From Bacteroidota bacterium (GTDB lineage Bacteria > Bacteroidota > Bacteroidia > Chitinophagales > Chitinophagaceae): DNA of 64,000 nucleotides. Positions within the stretch are counted from its first letter, which is position 1, and each line of letters opens with the position of its first letter. Of the stretch, positions 51,717 to 61,935 are shown one piece after another. A program made the position numbers and the translations under genes. The stretch spans positions 152,322 to 216,321 of the forward strand of contig JAPLEH010000001.1 in NCBI GenBank assembly GCA_026391455.1, written 5' to 3'. Below the pieces are notes generated by a model that was given only the letters and a program-made list of their open reading frames with translations, made no database searches and had not been told where the DNA came from.

Positions 51717-54173
51717 ATGGATTTGAGAAAACTAATTTGGGTACCCGTATTTTTATTTTGTTCACAGCTCTGCGGACAGGTGAAAACCATCCAGGCAGTG
51801 AAATCCGGACAGGCTCCAACTATGGACGGCCTACTGGATGATGCCGCTTGGACACAAGTCAAGTACTCTACAGAATTTGTTCAGAATTTCCCTGCAGTTG
51901 GTGTTCCTGCCTCTCGTCAAACCGACGTAAAAATCATATATGATAATGAGGCTATATATATTGGAGCTATGCTCTACGATGACCCGACCCATATCCGCAA
52001 ACAGATCACCGCCCGGGATGGGGAACAACAAAGCGATGCAGATTATTTCTCGGTTTTTTTTGATACCTACAATGATCACCAGAACGGCTTTCAGTTTCTC
52101 GTTACCACCACCAATGTACAATCCGACGCACGCCTGGGGCCCAACCTCACCGTGAACAACGGATATGGCGATAACTCCTGGGATGCAGTATGGGACAGTA
52201 AAGTGGCCCTGCTGGCCAACGGATGGTCAGTGGAAATGAAAATACCCTATCTCTCCCTCCGCTTTGCCAAGAAAGATGTACAGACCTGGGGATTACAACT
52301 CATGCGTTTCATCCGCCGCAATAGCGAAAAAAGTTTTTGGAATCCGGTAGACCCACAGGTGAATGGTTTTGTAAATCAGTTCGGCGATTTAACCGGCCTG
52401 GAAAAAATTCTGCCGCCCCTCCGCCTCAGCTTCTCGCCCTATGTTACGGCAGGCTTTCGCAGTACACCCGAGCCAGGAGGTACCCGACTCAACGAGTTTT
52501 TGCGCAACGGAGGTATGGATGTAAAGTATGGATTCAATGAAAGCTTTACCCTCGACGCTACGCTGATTCCGGATTTCGGTCAGGTGATATCCGACAACTT
52601 TATCAATAACCTCACGCCCTTTGAAGTAAAGTTTACCGACTACCGCCAATTCTTTTCCGAAGGCACAGAAATTTTCAATAAATCAAACCTGTTTTATTCA
52701 CGAAGAGTAGGCGCCACTCCGGATGGTTACAATATGGTAAAAGCATTAGTAGCCAATAATCCGGATTGGGAAATTGTACGGAACCCTTCCGTAACGCAAT
52801 TATACAATGCCACCAAGTTTTCAGGACGTACCCGAAATAAACTCGGAATCGGTTTTTTCAATGCGGTAACAGCACCGATGAATGCAAAGATCCACAACAA
52901 AGTCACGGGCGTCGATTCACTTATCCGTACATCTGAATTGGCCAACTATAATATTTTCGTATTGGATCAGGCATTTCAGAACCGTTCGTCGCTCACATTG
53001 ACCAATACCAACGTAATCCGTAATGGAAGGGAAAGAGATGCCAACGTAACAGCACTTGATTTCAGCGTATTTGATAAACGCAACGTATGGAATGTACAAG
53101 GTACCGGCCGTTACAGTAAAATATTTGGCATCAACGGATATGATGGATATAATACGTCCCTCAAGGCGGGTAAAGTGAGCGGACTCTGGCAATATTCTTT
53201 ACAGGGTGTGGTTGTATCACATAACTATGACCCAAGAGACCTCGGGTTTCTCCAATCCAACAATAAGATCAATTATACTGCTACCATTGCACACAAACAA
53301 TTTAAACCTCGGGGTTCCATAGTCAATCATATTTATACACTCACCAGTACCTATTCGCAATTTTATAAACCATCCGCTTACAGCTTTCACAACACCGAAG
53401 CATCTGCATTCCTGACTTTTAAGAATTTCTGGGATTTGGAAACAGGTGTAGGCTATATTGCGAATCAGCATGATTATTTTGTACTGGGTAACCCCGCCAC
53501 TTATGGCAAGTTTGTGAAAAGGCCTTCCTATGGATATTTTAGTATGATTGGTAATAGCGACAACCGGAAGAAATTCTTTTTTAATTACAATATCCTGCTG
53601 GCAAACTTTTTTAATTCTGCACCGAATAAAAATTATTACCGGCTTTATGGCTGGGTTAAATATCGCTTCAGTAATAAACTGTCGCTTGATCTCTCACATA
53701 GCAAAGAAAGGGAAACAGATTATATCATATCGGCTGGTCGCGAGCTCAATGGCGATCCAATTATTGCATTTGTAAATTTCACTGATGAAGAATCAATTTT
53801 GTCCGGTATCTATAATTTTACGTCCCGTATCAACTTTACCATGCGGGTAAGGCATTACCTCAGTCGCCTTACGTTTAACCGACTGGCCAATGTAGATGCA
53901 AAAGGGGATCCAATACCCCGGGCCGGCACGACTTCATATGACAATGTAAATTTTTTCAATTTCGACAGTTTCCTCACCTGGGACTTCCGGCTCGGAAGCC
54001 GCCTCATTCTGGGTTATAAAAACTGGCTGGGAGATGACCAGGTGATAAACCCTCCGGTAAAGAATACGTATTTCCGAAATTTAGGAGATGTACTTAGCTC
54101 TCGTCATGGTACCGAGTTTACCGTGAAGTTTATTTATTTCCTGGATTATAACCAACTGCGCAAAAAGCGCTAA
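51717..54173 (+). CDS. DUF5916 protein with N-terminal CBM9-like domain
   Basis: An 818-residue outer-membrane-associated protein. Signal peptide ends near CSQLCGQ. Residues about 33-205 have the CBM9_1/DOMON-like sugar- or haem-binding fold: PTMDGLLDDAAWTQ, VKIIYDNEAIYIGAMLYDDP, YFSVFFDTYNDHQNGFQFLV, and NGWSVEMKIPYLSLRF. From about 225 the DUF5916 barrel follows (LRLSFSPYVTAGFRST, FGQVISDNFINNLTPFEVKF, FFSEGTEIFNKSNLFYSRRVG), ending in FTVKFIYFLDYNQ. The pair is a standard arrangement in Bacteroidota. The role is unknown. Its stop overlaps the pdeM stop convergently by four bases. Confidence 0.85.
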   Translation: MDLRKLIWVPVFLFCSQLCGQVKTIQAVKSGQAPTMDGLLDDAAWTQVKYSTEFVQNFPAVGVPASRQTDVKIIYDNEAIYIGAMLYDDPTHIRKQITARDGEQQSDADYFSVFFDTYNDHQNGFQFLVTTTNVQSDARLGPNLTVNNGYGDNSWDAVWDSKVALLANGWSVEMKIPYLSLRFAKKDVQTWGLQLMRFIRRNSEKSFWNPVDPQVNGFVNQFGDLTGLEKILPPLRLSFSPYVTAGFRSTPEPGGTRLNEFLRNGGMDVKYGFNESFTLDATLIPDFGQVISDNFINNLTPFEVKFTDYRQFFSEGTEIFNKSNLFYSRRVGATPDGYNMVKALVANNPDWEIVRNPSVTQLYNATKFSGRTRNKLGIGFFNAVTAPMNAKIHNKVTGVDSLIRTSELANYNIFVLDQAFQNRSSLTLTNTNVIRNGRERDANVTALDFSVFDKRNVWNVQGTGRYSKIFGINGYDGYNTSLKAGKVSGLWQYSLQGVVVSHNYDPRDLGFLQSNNKINYTATIAHKQFKPRGSIVNHIYTLTSTYSQFYKPSAYSFHNTEASAFLTFKNFWDLETGVGYIANQHDYFVLGNPATYGKFVKRPSYGYFSMIGNSDNRKKFFFNYNILLANFFNSAPNKNYYRLYGWVKYRFSNKLSLDLSHSKERETDYIISAGRELNGDPIIAFVNFTDEESILSGIYNFTSRINFTMRVRHYLSRLTFNRLANVDAKGDPIPRAGTTSYDNVNFFNFDSFLTWDFRLGSRLILGYKNWLGDDQVINPPVKNTYFRNLGDVLSSRHGTEFTVKFIYFLDYNQLRKKR

Positions 54174-54838
54174 CGCATCAGCATCACTTCATTTTCCACG
54201 ATCGCATATACCTGTTCATTTTTTTCCGGCTCCACGAGATGGCCTCCGGTAAAATGACTGAATGCGGGTAAGGTACATCCGTCTTTGGTGAAATAAAAAC
54301 AGGGAAATTTCAATGCCTGTTTTCCCCTGCCTTTTAGTAGATAAGCGGGGTGTACATGTCCGCTGAATGTAAAAGGTGCTTTGATGGGGTCCAATGCTTT
54401 ATGATATCGTTTGTCTTCATGCCGGAAACCAAAATCACCGATCTCCAACTGCCAGGGATGAAGCTCCATATTATTGTCTTCATACCATTGCTCTTCGAGT
54501 ATATCGTGATTGCCCTTTACCAGATCAATCTTCAACTGTGAAAAATCTTTTCTCCATTTGCTGAAGAGATCCAATTCCTTGTTCATAACACTATGGGTGA
54601 AATCGCCCACAATGATGAGCCGCTCTGCTTTATAAAAATATAAAGCTGCGATGAGCCGCTGTAGATCGCCCACCTGTACTTTTTGTGGAATGGCAATTCC
54701 CGCTTTCCGGAAATGTCCGGATTTTCCCAAATGCAGATCGGAGATGATCAGTGTGTTTTCTTCTTCCCAAAACAAACTTCTGTCTGGCGCCATCCAGAAA
54801 ATATTTTGGAATACGATATGAGGGACGGGGTTATACAT
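54170..54838 (-). CDS. pdeM: Ligase-associated DNA damage response metallophosphatase
   Basis: A 222-residue calcineurin-like phosphoesterase from the ATG at 54838; an in-frame TTG at 54862 would extend it by eight residues. Metal-site motifs are clear: LIISDLHLGKSGHFR at about 31-45, IVGDFTHS near 91, VKGNHDILEEQWYED near 116, and SGHVHPAYLLKG near 161. This is the pattern of the phosphatase that partners a DEXH helicase, an exonuclease and an ATP-dependent ligase. Only the helicase gene (31 bp upstream) is present here; no ligase or exonuclease gene follows. Confidence 0.88.
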   Translation of the reverse strand: MYNPVPHIVFQNIFWMAPDRSLFWEEENTLIISDLHLGKSGHFRKAGIAIPQKVQVGDLQRLIAALYFYKAERLIIVGDFTHSVMNKELDLFSKWRKDFSQLKIDLVKGNHDILEEQWYEDNNMELHPWQLEIGDFGFRHEDKRYHKALDPIKAPFTFSGHVHPAYLLKGRGKQALKFPCFYFTKDGCTLPAFSHFTGGHLVEPEKNEQVYAIVENEVMLMR

Positions 54839-54868
54839 AGCAGGGCGGACAAATCTAAGCAAAACAAA

Positions 54869-57397
54869 CTATTGCTTCAGTTGCTGCTGCATTTTTCTTA
54901 CCCGGTCTTCCAGTTTTTCAGACGAGAGGTCTTCCCGCATACTATCCACTTTTACCGGAAAGCAGAAGGGGGTGAGTTGCTCCGGAAAGCGGATAATGAT
55001 CTCCGAGTTCTGTATCCGTTGCAGCATATCCCGCAGTCGGACTTCTTCCATTTGCTGATCCAGCACTTCCTGAAATGCCTGCCGCAACAGGATATTGCCC
55101 GAATCGTATTCTGAGAATACATTAAAAAGCAGCGATGCAGAAGACTGCAGATGACGCGCTTTCTTTTTTTCACCCGGCATACCCTGAAAGATGAGCCCCC
55201 CGATAACGGCAATATCCCGGAATTTTCGCCGGGCCATTTCCGTACTGTTCACACTCCGTTGTATATCTGTCAGCAGGTTATCCGGTGAAAATAATTCATA
55301 TGCGTTCGTATCATCGAGGGGAATGGGCTGATCGCTCAGCAATTCAAATCCATAATCATTCATGGCAAACGAAAAGGTAATGGGCTGTATGCGACTGATA
55401 CGCCAGGCCAGTATGGCGGCCATGGCCTCGTGTACCAGACGGCCTTCAAAAGGATAGACAAAGAGATGAAACCCATCTTTGGTTTCAATATGTTCGATCA
55501 GCAATTGATTCACCGAAGGTACATGGGAGAGGGAGGCCTGCAATTTCAATAAGGGTTGCAATACAGTCAACTCAACATCTTCCGGCAACAATGTTTGCTG
55601 CATCGACTTATCCAGCGCCTGGCGTAATTTTCTTCCGAGGTTGGCACTCAGTGGCATTCTTCCACCTCCCCAGCTCGGCACGATCGATTTTTTGGCCGAT
55701 GATTTTTTCACCAGCGCCGTCATATCTTTTATCATCAGAAATTCCAGGTTCCTTCCTGCCAGGGTAAATACATCACCGGGGTCGAGCCGGGATATAAAAT
55801 ACTCTTCGATCACCCCCACATACCCACCCGAGAGAAATTTTACTTTCAGCATGGCATCACTTACAATGGTACCGATATGCATCCGGTGCCGCATGGCTAC
55901 CCGCCGGCTTTTGATCACACACCGGCCATTTTCCATTTCCACTTTTTTAAACTCATCGTATTGCTGCATGGCATGGCCACCTTCGGTAATGAAAAAAATA
56001 AGTTCCCGCCATTCTGTTTCCGTCAGCATGCGATAGCACCAGGTGGCCGTTACTTCCCGATAGGCTTCCTCCGGATCAAAGCCTTCTGATATCGCAATCG
56101 TATTGAGATATTGCAGCAATACATCAAAGCATAATACCTGAGGTACCCTGCTTTCAATTATTTTTTCTTCAATGGCCAGTTTCAATGCGGCCACTTCCAT
56201 CAATTCCAGCGAATGCGTGGGAAGAAAAAATATTTTGCTTACCGCATCGGGACTGTGTCCGCTGCGGCCGGCCCGTTGCAGGAAGCGGGCCACGCCTTTG
56301 GGAGATCCCACCTGTATAACGGTATCGACTGGCCGAAAATCCACGCCCAGGTCGAGACTCGCGGTGCAAACCACTGCTTTTAAATTTCCACTGTGCAGAT
56401 TGTCTTCAATCCAGTTGCGTAATTCCATATCAATAGAACTATGATGCAGCGCAATGGAACCAGCTAAGTCGGGACATACCGTAAGCAGGGTTTGGTACCA
56501 GGTTTCGCTCATGCCTCTGGTATTGATGAAGATGAGCGTGGTTCTGCTTTGCATGAGTATCGGAATGAGCTTGTGCGCCAGTTTGATACCGAGATGCCCG
56601 GCCCAGGGATATTTTTCTATTTCATCGGGAATGATGGATTCGATCTCTATTTGTTTTTGCAGTTGCGCTTTTACTGTTTCACCAAATGGTGTTTCGTCAA
56701 CTGGTTTATGTCCGGCAATACTTTTCACCGGTGCAAGCAGCACTTCCCTTGCTTCATCCAGATTGCCAATGGTGGCCGATATGCCCCATACGGCTGCTAC
56801 GTTTGCGCGATCCATACTATGCAGTATGCGGGTAATGGCCAGTTCTACCTGCACCCCCCGCTTCGATCCCAACAATTCATGCCATTCGTCCACCGCAATC
56901 AATTGCAACGTGGAAAACAAGGCGGGGTATCCTTTTTGTGCCAGCAATAAATGCAGGCTTTCGGGGGTTATGAGCAATATCTCCGGCATCTGTTTTTTTT
57001 GCCGTGCCCGTTCGGCCATATCGGTATCACCATTTCGTATGCCCACTTTCCAGGAAAGACCCAGTTCCGCAATTACTTCTTCCATGGCCCTCCCGATATC
57101 TTTCGCCAATGCACGGAGCGGACTGATCCATAATAAACGGGGCCCATTATTTTTTTTACTGTGAAAATCATCCGGATGCTGGTTGATAAAATCAATGAGC
57201 ACACCGAGAAAAACAGAAAAGGTTTTACCACACCCGGTAGGCGCATTCACCAGACCGCTTTTGCGATGGATGATATGTTGCCAGGTTTGCTCCTGGAATA
57301 AAAAAGGTTGATGCCCTTTTTCGGCAAGCCATTCATGAATAACGGCATACCCCGGAGTGTCGGTCAATGGTACGGTATCGGATGCAGGTGAAGCCAC
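54869..57397 (-). CDS. Ligase-associated DNA damage response DEXH-box helicase (Lhr-like)
   Basis: An 842-residue SF2 helicase beginning at a GTG (MASPASDTVPLTDT), since no ATG fits before the Q-type motif. Helicase motifs in order: FLFQEQTWQHIIHRKSGLVNAPTGCGKTFS with Walker A, ISPLRALAKDI (Ia), ITPESLHLLL, VDEWHELLGSKRGVQ (DEXH), WGISATIGNLDEA (III), LIFINTRGMSETW, CTASLDLGVDFRPVDTVIQVG, and RFLQRAGRSGHSP (VI). The remainder, from about 420, is the Lhr-type C-terminal region. It is coupled with pdeM, a pair known from bacterial DNA end-processing clusters. Function in ATP-driven strand separation is clear from motifs; the repair role is by association. Confidence 0.92.
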   Translation of the reverse strand: MASPASDTVPLTDTPGYAVIHEWLAEKGHQPFLFQEQTWQHIIHRKSGLVNAPTGCGKTFSVFLGVLIDFINQHPDDFHSKKNNGPRLLWISPLRALAKDIGRAMEEVIAELGLSWKVGIRNGDTDMAERARQKKQMPEILLITPESLHLLLAQKGYPALFSTLQLIAVDEWHELLGSKRGVQVELAITRILHSMDRANVAAVWGISATIGNLDEAREVLLAPVKSIAGHKPVDETPFGETVKAQLQKQIEIESIIPDEIEKYPWAGHLGIKLAHKLIPILMQSRTTLIFINTRGMSETWYQTLLTVCPDLAGSIALHHSSIDMELRNWIEDNLHSGNLKAVVCTASLDLGVDFRPVDTVIQVGSPKGVARFLQRAGRSGHSPDAVSKIFFLPTHSLELMEVAALKLAIEEKIIESRVPQVLCFDVLLQYLNTIAISEGFDPEEAYREVTATWCYRMLTETEWRELIFFITEGGHAMQQYDEFKKVEMENGRCVIKSRRVAMRHRMHIGTIVSDAMLKVKFLSGGYVGVIEEYFISRLDPGDVFTLAGRNLEFLMIKDMTALVKKSSAKKSIVPSWGGGRMPLSANLGRKLRQALDKSMQQTLLPEDVELTVLQPLLKLQASLSHVPSVNQLLIEHIETKDGFHLFVYPFEGRLVHEAMAAILAWRISRIQPITFSFAMNDYGFELLSDQPIPLDDTNAYELFSPDNLLTDIQRSVNSTEMARRKFRDIAVIGGLIFQGMPGEKKKARHLQSSASLLFNVFSEYDSGNILLRQAFQEVLDQQMEEVRLRDMLQRIQNSEIIIRFPEQLTPFCFPVKVDSMREDLSSEKLEDRVRKMQQQLKQ

Positions 57398-57425
57398 AGG
57401 TATAAGATAAACTATGAAGCGTGTA

Positions 57426-58808
57426 TCAGAGTGTTTTTAAATATTCAATGATGGCCATCCGTTCAGGTTGCGACAGTTCATCTCCAAAATAATGGCCATC
57501 ATTTCTAAACCCTTTCAAGGTGGTATTGTATACATCGCTGCCACCGGGGCTTTCTTTCTTTTCAAAGTTCCATCCCGGTATATCAAACTTATAGGATGGT
57601 TTGCTGAAACTGCGTTGCCAGTAGGTGGGCCTTATTTTGCTATTGAGCACACACTCGAGATCGGGTACAGACCCATTATGAAAATACGGAGCGGTAACCC
57701 AAATGCCATCCAGCGGTGGAGCAATATAACCCCGGTAAGGTACCAGTTTAGCGGGATGGTCGCCCGTGGTGAACCAACTTTTATTGAACCATTGTACAAA
57801 CTGTGGATCAGAATAGTTGGAACTGTACAGCAATGAATCGGTTTGAATAATGCTTTCTGGTATCAGCAGGTTGGGATAACTTTCCTTTTCTCCATAAGTG
57901 CCATGGCAACCGGAGCAATGGTTTTCAAATAATTTTTTCCCCTGGGTCACCCATTTTGCATTGGTGGTGCCGGGATAAGACGGAGCTTTCAGGCTGTTGA
58001 TATAGGCGAGCACATCATTGAAGTGGCGGTCTACTTCCGCTGCTTCCGATGTATCTGTTACCGTAAGTAAATTACTTGCCATGAGGAAACGACCAAAGTC
58101 GCCCCGGCCAAATCCATTGTAGAACATTCCATTTTTCTTTTTCAGCAACCACCAGGCCGGCACATCAGATGGCACCATGGCTGGTGGTAAGGGCATAAGC
58201 GCACTGTCGCTCCAGCGAAGCGTAGCCGGATCGCGGTGTGCCACCAGCAATGCGGCCAGTCCATCTGCCAGGTTCACCCCTTTGGTACTGGTGATGAGGT
58301 GAGGGCTGATCGTTTTTACGGCAGTAATAAAGTTCCGGGCGGCATCATATTTTTTGCTTTCATTTCCTTTCAGTTGTTGGAGCATTTTTTCGGCCATCAC
58401 GGCTGTGCCACTCATTTGCCGGGTAAAATCACTCTGTGCATTGCCCAGTCCCATGATCAGTTTTCCTTCAAATACCTGTGCATGACACTGGAGGCAATTG
58501 GGTGCCACCACCAGTTCACCATTGGGCGCTTTTACAGCAGTATAATCATGTGGTAGTTTTTTATTATAACCATCCCGGTTGAGAAAGTTATTGGTATCCT
58601 TTGGCCCCGCAAATGCAAAAAAAGAAAAGGGGATGCCACTTTTTAAATAATCACCAGTTACCAGATACTGGTACCCTTTGGTCGCATCACCACTGCGCTG
58701 TTGGGAGGGCGGAATAAATGCCGGATCTTCAGGTACCGTATGTACCGCTATACGGGAGAAGGAAAAACAAACCCCTGCCAGCAACAAGGCCCACACTAAT
58801 TTTTGCAT
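57426..58808 (-). CDS. Dihaem cytochrome c-type protein
   Basis: A 460-residue exported protein with two CxxCH haem sites: NCLQCHAQ near 108-112 and HCSGCHGTYG near 304-308. Signal peptide at 1-19. Between and after them are ITSTKGVNLADGLAALLV, GMFYNGFGRGDFGRFLMASNLL and APPLDGIWVTAPYFHNGSVPDLE, where the last is a conserved section of large di-haem c-type proteins related to rubber-oxygenase or MauG-like groups. The redox partner is unknown. It lies 28 bp before the helicase start on the same strand. Confidence 0.85.
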   Translation of the reverse strand: MQKLVWALLLAGVCFSFSRIAVHTVPEDPAFIPPSQQRSGDATKGYQYLVTGDYLKSGIPFSFFAFAGPKDTNNFLNRDGYNKKLPHDYTAVKAPNGELVVAPNCLQCHAQVFEGKLIMGLGNAQSDFTRQMSGTAVMAEKMLQQLKGNESKKYDAARNFITAVKTISPHLITSTKGVNLADGLAALLVAHRDPATLRWSDSALMPLPPAMVPSDVPAWWLLKKKNGMFYNGFGRGDFGRFLMASNLLTVTDTSEAAEVDRHFNDVLAYINSLKAPSYPGTTNAKWVTQGKKLFENHCSGCHGTYGEKESYPNLLIPESIIQTDSLLYSSNYSDPQFVQWFNKSWFTTGDHPAKLVPYRGYIAPPLDGIWVTAPYFHNGSVPDLECVLNSKIRPTYWQRSFSKPSYKFDIPGWNFEKKESPGGSDVYNTTLKGFRNDGHYFGDELSQPERMAIIEYLKTL

Positions 58809-58924
58809 ACCTAAATGTAGGAATTAGTACAGATACGGTAAAACAACAGTATAGAGAAATGCCTGCTGGTAGTTGAATCCATGAACAAAGCTTGCTTACG
58901 GGAATGCAACTGCAAAAAAGGAGA

Positions 58925-60133
58925 TCAGAATACGGATTTAAGTACCCCATCCTGCCATTTCAGGAAGTAGAGCTTCTTGTTTTCGAAATAATCCAGCGTC
59001 ATATTCTGACGGTTGAGTACCGGCTGGATATCGAAATCGGTAAACAATTTGATTTGTTTATTGCCAAAGTTGGATGCAATATCCTTTCCATATTGGTGCA
59101 GTAGCCGGGCGAACCGGAACGTAACCTCAAACCCACGGAACACCATATCGGAGGGGCGGGAATACATCTTTTTATTGAAGGTGTTGGTAATACTCAGGCT
59201 TACTTTATCCGTTTTGGCATTGTAAAAAGGATTGCTGTAAATGATCTCAATGCCTTTGAATTCAGATTTGGTAAAATTCATTCCATCCCAGGTGGGCATG
59301 CCCATTACAGAAGACAGATATTTTTGTTTGTTCAATAAAGCGAGTTGCTGCACCAGCCGCTTGCCAAACACTTCATCGAGACTGCCGGCAACACACAAGG
59401 TATGCGTGAGGGTATCGAGATAAGGCCTCAATTGCGCCGTGGAAAAACTATCAGGCAGGTCCACATATTTCAGCTTGAGTGGTACTGACATAGTGCTTTT
59501 GCCTGTCTCATCCAGGTATGATTTGATCCGGTCTTCGAGGCTGCCTTTCTTCCGGAATACCACTACCGGATTCAGTGAATAATATTTCTGAATGTATTTA
59601 TAGATCCCCTCACATTGTGTGCGCAACGTGGGATTGAGCAATACAAAAAAGGGATTGCCATTGATATTGCCATCATTGGGGAGATTGGCATTGATGACCG
59701 GTATATTCTTACGAAGCCCTGCTTCGGCCAGTATTTTTGTTTCAGTGGAATTTGCATGGCTGATGATGAGTTCCATATCTTCCATTTCCGGATTGTTCAG
59801 TTGGTCTGTCAGCGTTTGGGAAGCAGAGCGGGTATCGTATATAAACACTTCCAGCGGCATGTATTCTTTTTTCAGTGAATCCAGTGCCAGTTGTACGCCT
59901 TCATAAAATTCAAGTCCCGGGTTGATGAATTTCGGGAAGGTGTTTCTCGCATAGCGGTATTCATTGTCTTCATTAAATGCAGAGTCGAGGTATTAAGGTG
60001 AAAAAATGGCGATTTTATGTTTCGGCGTGGAAGATTGCCCCTTTGCAATGCCGGTATTAAAAAGAAATACCAGCAGGACCGGTACCAGTTGAAAAAAATG
60101 AAAGCGCATGGTGCTAAAAATACCTTTGTTCAT
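58925..60133 (-). pseudogene. ABC-type periplasmic binding protein gene with an internal stop
   Basis: The reading frame from ATG 60133 (MNKGIFSTMRFHFFQLVPVL, a signal peptide ending near AKGQ) runs in one frame to the stop at 58925 except for a TAA at 59993-59995, codon 47, in IAIFSP-stop-YLDSAFNEDNEY. A TTA leucine codon there would restore 402 residues. The body resembles type 1 periplasmic ligand-binding proteins (GLEFYEGVQLALDSLKKEY, PLEVFIYDT, MELIISHANSTETKILAEAG, NPVVVFRKKGSLEDRI, FFENKKLYFLKWQDG). It ends 9 bp after guaA. It could be one nonsense mutation, a sequencing error, or two pieces. Confidence 0.75.
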
Positions 60134-60142
60134 GATTGTTGT

Positions 60143-61678
60143 TTATTCCCATTCGATGGTAGCAGGTGGTTTACTGCTGATATCATATACCACCCTGTTG
60201 ATACCTCTTACATTATTGATAATGCTGTTCGATACATCGGCCAGGTATTCATAGGGTAAATGGGCCCAGTCTGCCGTCATACCATCCACACTGGTCACAG
60301 CCCGAAGCGCCACGGTGAATTCATACGTCCTTTCATCCCCCATTACCCCCACACTTTTTACCGGCAGTAAGATAGCACCTGCCTGCCAAACAGTTGCATA
60401 TAAATTGTTATCCTTCAGGGACTGAATATACAGGTGATCTGCTTCCTGCAATAACTGTACCTTTTCTGCGGTCACCTCCCCTAAAATCCGGATAGCGAGG
60501 CCGGGGCCCGGGAAGGGGTGACGATCAATCATTTCGGCAGGAATACCCAGTTCGCGGCCCACTTTCCGCACTTCGTCTTTAAACAGGGAGCGGAGCGGCT
60601 CCACCAGTTCCAGGTGCAGATGATCGGGCAGACCGCCCACATTGTGGTGCGATTTAATGGTGACCGAAGGCCCGTGAACGGATACACTTTCGATCACATC
60701 CGGATAGATGGTGCCCTGGCCCAACAGGCCAACGCCTTCAATCTTTTTCGATTCTTCCTGAAACACATCGATGAACAGGCTGCCAATCGCTTTCCGTTTA
60801 GCTTCCGGGTCATCTTTACCGGCCAATGCGGTATAAAAACGCTCTTTAGCATCAATGCCCGTTACATTCAATCCAATCTGATCATAGGTCTTTAATACAT
60901 TTTCAAATTCATGTTTGCGCAATACACCATTGTCCACAAATATGCCAAACAGGCGATTGCCGATGGCCCGGTGAATGAGCGTGGCCGCAACGGTGGAATC
61001 CACGCCGCCACTCAAAGCCATGATCACTTTCCGGTCGCCGATCTGCTGCTTTAATTGCTCCACGGTATCGGTAATGAAATGAGCGGGGGTCCAGTCCTGC
61101 GCACAACCGCAGATATTCACCAGAAAATTGGACAATATTTTTTTTCCTTCTTTGGAATGATATACTTCGGGGTGAAACTGTACTCCGTATAACGGGAACG
61201 TATCAGCGCCATTTTTTTTGAAAGCGGCAACAGGTATGCTTTCCGTGTCGGCCAGTAATTCAAAACCCTCCGGTAACTCTTTGATGGTATCGCTGTGGCT
61301 CATCCATACCTGGCTGGTTGCAGATACATCGTTCAGCAACACGTCTTCCATTTTTCGCTGCAGCATGGCCCGGCCATATTCGCGCTTATTGCTTTTTGCC
61401 ACTAATCCACCATACCTTTTTGCTGTAAGCTGTGCGCCATAGCAAATACCCAATACCGGCAAATGGCTCACCATCTCCTGCACATTTACATCGGGGGCAT
61501 TGTCTTCGTTTACCGAACAGGGCGAGCCGGATAAGATGACACCTTTCAGCGAAGGGTCATACACAAAAGGCTTATGATAGGGAATAATTTCACAATACAC
61601 ATTGGCTTCCCGTACTGCACGGGCTATTAACTGGGTGTACTGGGAGCCGAAATCGAGAATCAGAATTTTTTCAGTCAT
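60143..61678 (-). CDS. guaA: GMP synthase (glutamine-hydrolysing)
   Basis: Aminates XMP to GMP using glutamine and ATP. I take the ATG at 61678 ([20 protein letters not shown]); a GTG 11 codons upstream is not needed. Residues about 1-190 form the class I amidotransferase with [10 protein letters not shown] carrying the nucleophile Cys near 82 and QFHPEVYHS with His and Glu near 168. The ATP-pyrophosphatase domain has [15 protein letters not shown] near 220. The C-terminal dimerisation domain ends with the canonical KPPATIEWE. 511 residues is standard. The gene is followed after 9 bp by the binding-protein pseudogene. Confidence 0.97.
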   Translation of the reverse strand: MTEKILILDFGSQYTQLIARAVREANVYCEIIPYHKPFVYDPSLKGVILSGSPCSVNEDNAPDVNVQEMVSHLPVLGICYGAQLTAKRYGGLVAKSNKREYGRAMLQRKMEDVLLNDVSATSQVWMSHSDTIKELPEGFELLADTESIPVAAFKKNGADTFPLYGVQFHPEVYHSKEGKKILSNFLVNICGCAQDWTPAHFITDTVEQLKQQIGDRKVIMALSGGVDSTVAATLIHRAIGNRLFGIFVDNGVLRKHEFENVLKTYDQIGLNVTGIDAKERFYTALAGKDDPEAKRKAIGSLFIDVFQEESKKIEGVGLLGQGTIYPDVIESVSVHGPSVTIKSHHNVGGLPDHLHLELVEPLRSLFKDEVRKVGRELGIPAEMIDRHPFPGPGLAIRILGEVTAEKVQLLQEADHLYIQSLKDNNLYATVWQAGAILLPVKSVGVMGDERTYEFTVALRAVTSVDGMTADWAHLPYEYLADVSNSIINNVRGINRVVYDISSKPPATIEWE

Positions 61679-61877
61679 TACATTAAAGTTAGTAGAGGCG
61701 GATAGTGCCACACCGCTGGGGTGCTAAAAAGTGCTGCGAAGATAAAAAAAGGAGGCGAGGAATGGGAGAAAGACCGGGAATCGTTTGCTGGCAAAGGTTT
61801 CGGCCATTTTTTGACTGCCGGTAACCGGAAGATTGGCTGATGCGTCTTATTTATGAGCTTGCGGGCTTACACTTTAG

Positions 61878-61885
61878 TATTTTTG
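61878..61885 (+). promoter_or_regulatory. TATTTTTG promoter box before GIN-domain gene
   Basis: TATTTTTG exactly matches TAnnTTTG, with TTG at 61859-61861 after 16 bases, slightly short of the normal 19. The leader to ATG 61936 is about 45 bases. Confidence 0.45.
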
Positions 61886-61935
61886 TGCCGCAGCAGGCAA
61901 GCCTGCATATTTTATACCGTTTAATCAATCTTATT

